From Pseudomonadota bacterium (GTDB taxonomy: Bacteria; Pseudomonadota; Gammaproteobacteria; Burkholderiales; Burkholderiaceae_C): a DNA stretch of 64,000 nucleotides. A program made the translations under genes and the position numbers. Each line of letters opens with the position of its first letter. The first letter of the stretch is position 1. Positions 53,573 through 64,000 of this stretch are shown in pieces. The notes below the pieces were generated by a model, which was not told the DNA's origin, searched no databases, and saw only the letters and a list, made by a program, of their open reading frames with translations. The stretch covers positions 50,501 through 114,500 of the forward strand of contig JAKAZQ010000006.1 in assembly GCA_021815805.1 (NCBI GenBank), given 5' to 3'.

Positions 53573-54897
53573 ACCCGCCAGGCGCGCTCGACGGGCTGTC
53601 ACGATCGCGCCTGCTGTGCTTCGGCGCGCTGCAGTTCGCGCTGAGTTTCGCCGCGCTGCCGCTGCTGAGCTTCCTGCCGGCGGACTATGCGCGGCACGCC
53701 GGCGTCGCGCTGGGCGTGCTCGGTCTGCTGCTGCTCGGCACGCGCCTGCTCGACGCCGTCATCGATCCCGCGCTCGGGGTGTTCGCCGACCGCGCACTGG
53801 CGCGCGGCACGGCGCGCCGCGCCATGCTCGGCTGGAGCCTGCCGATGCTGGCCGGCTTCACCGGCCTCATGCTGCTGCCGCGCTGGCTGCCCTACCCGGG
53901 CCACCGCCTGCCGTTCGTCGGCGCGCTGCTGGTGCTGCTGGTGCTGACCTACGCCGGCTACAGCGCGCTGGGGCTGCTGCACCAGGCCTGGGGGCTGCAG
54001 CTCGGGCGCGGCAGCCAGGCGCAGGCGCGCGTGTTCGCGTGGCGCGAGGGCCTCGGACTGGCCGGCGTGCTGGCGGCGTCGGCGGCCGCCGGCGCGCAGG
54101 GTCCGCGGGGCTTCGCGCTCGCCTTCGCGGTCTCGCTCGGCGCCGGGCTGCTGTTGCTGCGCCTGGTGCCGGCGCCGACCCCGACGCGCCCGCATGCCGG
54201 CCGCATCGCCGAGGCCTGGCAGCGCGCCTGGTTGCCGTTGCGCCAGCGCGGCCTGCGCCGCCTGCTCGGCGTCTACCTCAGCGGAGTCACCGCGGCGTCG
54301 ATCCCGGCCACGCTGGTGATGTTCTTCATCCGCGATCGCATCCAGGCCCCGCACTGGACCGGCGCTTGCCTGGTCGCCTACTTCGCGGCGGGCGCCGCCG
54401 GCATGCCGCTGTGGCTGCACGCCGTGCGCCGGCTGGGAGCGGCGCGCGCCTGGCTGGCGGGAACCATGCTGGCGGTCGCCAGCTTCGGCTTTGCCGCGCT
54501 GCTGCAACCCGGGCAGCGCATCGGCTTCGTGGCCGTGTGCCTGGCCTCCGGTCTCTGCCTGGGTTCCGACCTGGCGATTCCCCCGGCGCTGCTCGGCCAG
54601 CAGATCGCCGCGGCAGGCCATGCCGGCCGGCTCGAGGGGAGCTATTTCGGCGTCTGGAACCTGTGCACCAAGCTCGCGCTGGCGCTGGCCGCGGGCGTCT
54701 CGCTGCCGCTGCTGCAGGTGCTCGGCTACCGTCCGGGCATGCCGCAGAGCGGCGCCCTGCCGGCACTGGTCGTCGCCTACTGCGTGGTGCCCTGCGCGCT
54801 GAAGGCCTGCTCCGGATGGCTGCTGTGGCGCGGCTGGATCGCCGCGCCGCGCGCGCTGCCCGACCTCGAATCCACCGACCTGGAGTACCCCCGATGA
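53569..54897 (+). CDS. MFS transporter (GPH-like) of the cfa operon
   Basis: 442 residues, about 12 hydrophobic segments. RLLDAVIDPALGVFADRALA is the GPH/MelB-type TM2-TM3 loop (DAxxDPxxGxxxD). Central cytoplasmic region includes RIAEAWQRAWLPLRQRGLRR. Such transporters are regular partners of cfa-like genes; the substrate is unknown, perhaps a lipid or lipid precursor. Overlaps both neighbours by 4 bp. Confidence 0.87.
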   Translation: MNPPGALDGLSRSRLLCFGALQFALSFAALPLLSFLPADYARHAGVALGVLGLLLLGTRLLDAVIDPALGVFADRALARGTARRAMLGWSLPMLAGFTGLMLLPRWLPYPGHRLPFVGALLVLLVLTYAGYSALGLLHQAWGLQLGRGSQAQARVFAWREGLGLAGVLAASAAAGAQGPRGFALAFAVSLGAGLLLLRLVPAPTPTRPHAGRIAEAWQRAWLPLRQRGLRRLLGVYLSGVTAASIPATLVMFFIRDRIQAPHWTGACLVAYFAAGAAGMPLWLHAVRRLGAARAWLAGTMLAVASFGFAALLQPGQRIGFVAVCLASGLCLGSDLAIPPALLGQQIAAAGHAGRLEGSYFGVWNLCTKLALALAAGVSLPLLQVLGYRPGMPQSGALPALVVAYCVVPCALKACSGWLLWRGWIAAPRALPDLESTDLEYPR

Positions 54898-55448
54898 AAT
54901 CTTTTCGCAGCCTGCTCACCCTCGTGCTCGGCGTCGCCGCGGCCAGCCTGCTCGCCGCCTGCAGCACGGTCACGCCGGCCGACTACCACGGCCAGCAGCC
55001 GCAGTTGCGCCTGGAGTCCTATTTCAACGGCCCGCTGAGCGCCGACGGCCTGGTGTTCGACCGCTCCGGCAAGGTGGTGCGACGCTTTCACGTGCGCCTG
55101 CTCGGCGTCTGGCACGGCGACCAGGGAACCCTGACGGAACACTTCACGTACAGCGACGGCAAGACCCAGGAGCGCATCTGGACACTGCGTCGCGAACCCG
55201 ACGCGAACGGGCTGCGGCGCTACAGCGGCAGCGCCGGCGACATCGTCGGCACGGCGCGCGGCAGCGCCGCCGGCAATGCCTTCCACTGGAACTACGTGCT
55301 GGCGCTGCCGTACCACGGTCATGTCATCGATGTGCACATGAGCGACTGGATGTACCAGATGAACGACCACGTGCTGCTCAACCGCACCGACATGACCAAG
55401 TTCGGGGTGCACCTGGCCAGCCTGTTCATCGCCTTCCACAAACCCTGA
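54894..55448 (+). CDS. DUF3833 family lipoprotein
   Basis: 184 residues. Lipoprotein signal MKSFRSLLTLVLGVAAASLL followed by lipobox LAAC (Cys23). Mature part: QLRLESYFNGPLSADGLVFD, GKVVRRFHVRLLGVWHGDQG, LTEHFTYSDGKTQERIW, VLALPYHGHVIDVHMSDWMY and NDHVLLNRTDMTKFGVHLAS are diagnostic of DUF3833. Function unknown; co-occurs with cfa and CHI-like genes in stress-linked membrane-lipid operons. It is the last gene and is followed by a strong terminator. Confidence 0.9.
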   Translation: MKSFRSLLTLVLGVAAASLLAACSTVTPADYHGQQPQLRLESYFNGPLSADGLVFDRSGKVVRRFHVRLLGVWHGDQGTLTEHFTYSDGKTQERIWTLRREPDANGLRRYSGSAGDIVGTARGSAAGNAFHWNYVLALPYHGHVIDVHMSDWMYQMNDHVLLNRTDMTKFGVHLASLFIAFHKP

Positions 55449-55469
55449 GCGCGCGCCGCGCTTAGCATG

Positions 55470-55503
55470 ACGTCGCCCGGATGCGCCGGGCGACGTTTTT
55501 TTT
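55470..55503 (+). terminator. Rho-independent terminator of the GPx-cfa operon
   Basis: ACGTCGCCCGG-ATGCG-CCGGGCGACGT: an 11-bp perfect stem and 5-base loop, followed by a run of eight T. It starts 22 bp after the DUF3833 stop codon. This is the clearest intrinsic terminator in the window. Confidence 0.93.
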
Positions 55504-55517
55504 CAGGAGAGATTTCC

Positions 55518-55898
55518 ATGGATTCGCAACAACGCTTCGAACGCGGGCTGGCCATTCGCAAGGAGGTGCTCGGCTCGGAGTACGTCGAGGCCTCGCTGCG
55601 CGGCGCCGACGACTTCACGCGCGAGCTGCAGCAACTGGTGACCGAATACGCGTGGGGCGAGATCTGGGCGCGCCCGGGCCTGTCGCGGCGCGATCGCAGC
55701 CTGCTCAACCTCGGCATGATCACCGCGCTCAACCGGCCCCACGAACTGCGCCTGCATGTGCGCGGCGCGCTGAACAATGGCCTGAGCAAGGACGAGATCA
55801 AGGAAGTGCTGCTGCAGACCGCGGTGTACTGCGGCGCGCCGGCCGCGCTGGATGCCTTCCGCGTGGCGCGCGAGGTGTTCGCCGAACTCGGCGCCTGA
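55518..55898 (+). CDS. pcaC: Carboxymuconolactone decarboxylase family protein (PcaC-like)
   Basis: 126 residues, the size of 4-carboxymuconolactone decarboxylase. MDSQQRFERGLAIRKEVLGS, DFTRELQQLVTEYAWGEIWA, RPGLSRRDRSLLNLGMITAL and ELRLHVRGALNNGLSKDEIK match PcaC, which decarboxylates the lactone of the protocatechuate 3,4-cleavage pathway. No other 3,4-cleavage gene is visible here, so it may be an orphan or have another substrate. AGGAGA precedes the start; the terminator directly upstream gives it its own unit. Confidence 0.85.
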   Translation: MDSQQRFERGLAIRKEVLGSEYVEASLRGADDFTRELQQLVTEYAWGEIWARPGLSRRDRSLLNLGMITALNRPHELRLHVRGALNNGLSKDEIKEVLLQTAVYCGAPAALDAFRVAREVFAELGA

Positions 55899-55934
55899 GC
55901 GCCGCGCGAGGCGCCAGGCGTCGGCTTGCCGGCT

Positions 55935-56918
55935 TCAGGCGTAGCCGACCACGGGGTGCGGCCGGTAGGGCGCCTCCAGTTCGGCCACCTCGGCCGGCGA
56001 GAGCTCCAGCTCCAGCGCCGCCACCGCGTCGAGCAGGTGGCGCGGCTGCGAGGCGCCGACGATCGGCGCGCTGACCCCCGCGGCCTGCAGCACCCAGGCC
56101 AGCGCCAGCTGGGCATGCGGCACGCCGCGGCGATCCGCCAGCGCGTCCAGCGCCTGCGCCACCGGGCGATCGAGCTCCTCGGCGTGCTCGAACAGGCTGG
56201 CGCCGTAGACATCGCTCTGCAGGCGCGGCGTCGACTGTCCCCAGGGACGCGCCAGGCGCCCGCGCGCCAGCGGGCTCCACGGAATCACGCCGACCTGCTG
56301 GTCGCGGCACAGCGGCAGCATTTCACGCTCCTCCTCGCGATACAGCAGGCTCAACTCGGGCTGCATGCTGACAAAGCGCGTCCAGCCGTGGGCGCGCGCC
56401 ACCTCCTGCGCCTTCGCGAACTGCCATGCGTACATGGACGACGCGCCGATGTAGCGGGCCTTGCCGGCCTTGACCACGTCGTGCAGGGCCTCCATGGTCT
56501 CCTCGATGGGCGTTTCGGGATCCCAGCGGTGGATCTGGTACAGGTCGACGTAGTCCATGCCCAGGCGCTGCAGGCTGGCGTCGATCTCGAAAAAGATCGC
56601 CTTGCGCGACAGGCCGCCGATGTTCGGCGCACGGCGCGACGCGAAATGCACCTTGGTGGCGACGACGATTTCCTCGCGGCGCGCGTGTTCGCGCAGCACC
56701 CGCCCGACGATCTCCTCGGAACTGCCGTCCGAGTAGGCGTTGGCGGTGTCGAAGAAATTGATGCCGAGTTCGAGCGCCTGGCGGATCAGCGGCCGGCTGG
56801 CCTGCTCGTCCAGGGTCCAGGCGTGGCTGCCCCGCGCCGGCTCGCCGTAGGTCATGCACCCCAGGCAGATGCGCGAGACGGTCAGGCCGGTGCGGCCGAG
56901 ACGTGTGAATTTCATCAT
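55935..56918 (-). CDS. Aldo/keto reductase
   Basis: 327 residues, AKR fold. Catalytic positions: NFFDTANAYSDGSSEEIVGR (Asp/Tyr), VVATKVHF (Lys) and DLYQIHRWDPETPIEETMEA (His). The cofactor motif APIVGASQPRHLLDAV is near the C-terminus. YIGASSMYAWQFAKAQEVAR and IPWSPLARGRLARPWGQ resemble the YajO/oxidoreductase branch. It converges with pcaC (36-bp gap). Substrate unknown. Confidence 0.87.
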   Translation of the reverse strand: MMKFTRLGRTGLTVSRICLGCMTYGEPARGSHAWTLDEQASRPLIRQALELGINFFDTANAYSDGSSEEIVGRVLREHARREEIVVATKVHFASRRAPNIGGLSRKAIFFEIDASLQRLGMDYVDLYQIHRWDPETPIEETMEALHDVVKAGKARYIGASSMYAWQFAKAQEVARAHGWTRFVSMQPELSLLYREEEREMLPLCRDQQVGVIPWSPLARGRLARPWGQSTPRLQSDVYGASLFEHAEELDRPVAQALDALADRRGVPHAQLALAWVLQAAGVSAPIVGASQPRHLLDAVAALELELSPAEVAELEAPYRPHPVVGYA

Positions 56919-56992
56919 GGACTCCGTGCGTGAAGGACCAGCCCGCCAGCATAGCGGCGCGCCGCGCCGCCGGCCTGCCCACGCCGACGCGC

Positions 56993-57201
56993 TAGTGTCC
57001 TGTCCCGCAAATACCTGTCATTTCGCTGGGCCGTATCGGGGCGCAGGCAAGGCGCGGGCGCGGGTCCAGGCTGGGCGCCTGGCCCCGTGGCCGCAACGCA
57101 GCATGCGCCCCGATACGGCCCAGCCCGAAGGGTTCGGCGCCTGCGATCGCTCCCGCGGGCACACGAACGAAATGCCAGGTATTTACGGGACAGGACACTA
57201 C
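56993..57201. mobile_element. 209-bp inverted-repeat element (MITE-like)
   Basis: The ends are inverted copies of TAGTGTCCTGTCCCG followed by (T/C)AAATACCTG(G/T)CATTTCG. The right end matches copies 1 and 2 almost perfectly; the left end has a few changes. Inside are perfect 21-bp inverted arms (57025-57045 and 57104-57124, GCTGGGCCGTATCGGGGCGC plus A) around a 58-bp core. No transposase is encoded. The outermost TAG of the right end supplies the stop codon of the adjacent hydrolase gene. Confidence 0.82.
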
Positions 57202-58073
57202 CCGTGCCGGCGCAAGAACTCCCGCGTGGCGTCGATCACCGCCTGCGCCTGGTCGCGGTGCGGCGAATGACCGCAGTCGGCGAGCTCCAGCAGTTGCGTG
57301 CCCGGCACGCGGCGCGCGATGCCGCGGATCTGCTCCAGCGTGCCGTATTCGTCGTCGAGGCCCTGGATGGCCAGCAGCGGGCAGCCGATGGACGCGATCT
57401 CGGCCTCGATCGACCAGTCGCGGAAGCGCGGATCCAGCCAGATGCCGTTCCAGCCCCAGAACGCGGAATCGGGATCGGCGTGATGCCGCGCCAGGCGCTG
57501 GCGCAGGTCGGTGTCGCGATACGCCTGGCGCGCCTTCTCGATGCTCGACACGCTGATGTCCTCGACCAGGATGTGCGGTGCCAGCACGATCGCGCCGGCG
57601 ACGCGCGCGCCGGCATGCGCCGCGTGCAGCAGCGCGATCGAGCCGCCGTCGCTGTGCCCGAACAGCCACGGCGGGCGTGCCTGCGGGTCCACGCCCAGCG
57701 CACGCAGCACGGCCGGCAGCACGTCCAGCGCCTGGCGGTGCATGAAATCGGGGTTCCACGACTCGTCGGCGGCGCGCGGCGTGGAGCGTCCGTAGCCCGG
57801 GCGCGAGTACACCAGGCCGCGGCAGCCCGCGGCCTCGCACAGGCGCTGCGGGAAATCGCGCCACATGGACACCGAACCCAGGCCCTCGTGCAGGAACACC
57901 ATCACCGCAGCGCCGGGCGCGGCGCTGCCGACCCACTGGTACTCGATGTCGAGCTCACGCTCCAGCGCGTGCACGCGCACCAGCGAGGTGGCCGCGCCCG
58001 CGACGGGACGTGCGTGGGTCGGGGCCTGGGCGCCGGCAGCGACGGCGGCGGGGGAGACTTCGGAACGGGACAT
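57198..58073 (-). CDS. Alpha/beta hydrolase of the box cluster
   Basis: 291 residues. Oxyanion region MVFLHEGLGSVSMWRDFPQ, nucleophile elbow LFGHSDGGSIALLHAA, acid LDDEYGTLEQ and catalytic His DCGHSPHRDQ. Such hydrolases are frequent in benzoyl-CoA epoxidation clusters and may clear lactone or thioester by-products; the exact role is uncertain. The stop codon TAG lies in the terminal bases of the inverted-repeat element, so the C-terminus was probably reset by the insertion. It is 35 bp downstream of the ligase gene. Confidence 0.82.
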   Translation of the reverse strand: MSRSEVSPAAVAAGAQAPTHARPVAGAATSLVRVHALERELDIEYQWVGSAAPGAAVMVFLHEGLGSVSMWRDFPQRLCEAAGCRGLVYSRPGYGRSTPRAADESWNPDFMHRQALDVLPAVLRALGVDPQARPPWLFGHSDGGSIALLHAAHAGARVAGAIVLAPHILVEDISVSSIEKARQAYRDTDLRQRLARHHADPDSAFWGWNGIWLDPRFRDWSIEAEIASIGCPLLAIQGLDDEYGTLEQIRGIARRVPGTQLLELADCGHSPHRDQAQAVIDATREFLRRHG

Positions 58074-58108
58074 CGGATACGCGGAGCAGGGTTGGTTCGA
58101 CGCGGCGC

Positions 58109-59710
<1,602 letters not shown>

Positions 59711-59789
59711 GGTCCTTGTCTCCTGATGTCGTTGTCGGGGTCGAAGCTGCGACGGCCCACTCGGAAAAGCCATTCGCCCAGGCGCCCGC

Positions 59790-61346
<1,557 letters not shown>

Positions 61347-61426
61347 GAAGGAGTTCCCCGCGGATTGCACGAGCAGCGCGCCGCGCGAGGCAACGACTGG
61401 AAAACCCCCTTGCCTCGGGCGCTACG

Positions 61427-61440
61427 TGCAGTATTGTGCG
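61427..61440. promoter_or_regulatory. BzdR/BoxR-like operator, site A
   Basis: TGCA-GTATTG-TGCG, 81 bp upstream of the boxD start. It is one of three related sites in the boxD/boxC divergent region, fitting the TGCA-N6-TGC(A) pattern known for BzdR. Confidence 0.6.
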
Positions 61441-61475
61441 TAGAGGCACTGTAGGTTTTCGATGTCGCACTGTCA

Positions 61476-61489
61476 AGCACTATATTGCA
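61476..61489. promoter_or_regulatory. BzdR/BoxR-like operator, site B
   Basis: AGCA-CTATAT-TGCA, which reads TGCA-ATATAG-TGCT on the minus strand; 36 bp after site A. Confidence 0.55.
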
Positions 61490-61618
61490 TGGGAAGCGCA
61501 TGGGGCGTCGTCGCCCACCGCGAGCACATGTTCGCGGGATAACCCTCGGACGAGCTGCGTGGCGTAGACTCGGCCGGAACGCAAGTTGCACCGGGAAGGC
61601 TTGCAGCGCGGCCAGACA

Positions 61619-61632
61619 TGCACTATGATGCG
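61619..61632. promoter_or_regulatory. BzdR/BoxR-like operator, site C
   Basis: TGCA-CTATGA-TGCG, 52 bp upstream of the boxC start. The three sites share TGCA-N-TAT-N-N-TGC. Confidence 0.6.
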
Positions 61633-61683
61633 TACACAGGAACCGCAAATCTGCATTCCGCTTCACCATCCAGGAGTACTGTC

Positions 61684-63342
<1,659 letters not shown>

Positions 63343-63360
63343 GCGCACACGGAGACCGAG

Positions 63361-64000
<640 letters not shown>

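Overview
The DNA is very GC-rich, with dense ATGA-type gene overlaps. The gene families fit a soil or plant-associated betaproteobacterium (Burkholderiales-like), because a Comamonas-type pmd operon and a box benzoyl-CoA cluster sit together. This taxonomic reading is an inference from gene content.

Layout. 1-5249: 3' part of an RND adaptor, a CzcA/CusA-like RND pump and a TolC-like outer-membrane channel, overlapping by 4 bp at each junction. 5281-10426: a small secreted protein, pobA with a divergent IclR regulator, a GST, a DUF924 protein and an amine-oxidase-like flavoprotein. 10740-18336: hydroxycinnamate/vanillate block: feruloyl-CoA synthetase and a crotonase, divergent from a CouO-like amidohydrolase; vanR-vanB divergent from vanA with two VanR operators between; a MarR regulator. 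18369-23841: branched-chain-type ABC importer headed by an unknown gene. 25032-34222: pmd operon for protocatechuate 4,5-cleavage (U, E, F, an extra dehydrogenase, D, A, B, C, then an aldo/keto reductase) with its LysR regulator upstream. 34277-43329: SDR dehydrogenase, two-HD-domain protein, PagP, a SARP-like regulator, a GGDEF remnant, palindromic repeats, an alcohol dehydrogenase, a tRNA-Ile(UAU) and a mutarotase. 43517-49213: a 1898-residue cyclic-di-GMP multisensor. 49214-51023: simple repeats and two tandem paralogous secreted proteins. 51162-55448: GPx-cfa-CHI-like-MFS-DUF3833 operon closed by a strong terminator. 55518-56918: pcaC-like and an aldo/keto reductase. 56993-57201: inverted-repeat element. 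57198-64000: box benzoate cluster (hydrolase, benzoate-CoA ligase, boxD; divergent boxC, boxB running off the end).

Functionally this is an aromatic funnel. p-Hydroxybenzoate (PobA) and vanillate (VanAB) both give protocatechuate, which the pmd operon takes to pyruvate and oxaloacetate. Ferulate/coumarate may enter by CoA activation, hydration, oxidation (possibly the SDR) and beta-keto-acyl-CoA hydrolysis, giving vanillate without vanillin; no vanillin dehydrogenase is visible. Benzoate uses the separate epoxide (box) route. Visible candidate control sites include two VanO operators, a near-identical LysR-type box upstream of both the pmd and ABC-importer operons, two dyads around pobA/pobR, and three BzdR/BoxR-like sites between boxD and boxC.

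The less ordinary material lies at 36-51 kb: the multisensor with globin and zinc-binding-like domains, a SARP-type regulator preceded by direct repeats, heptanucleotide repeats upstream of an uncharacterised secreted family, and two families of palindromic mobile repeats.
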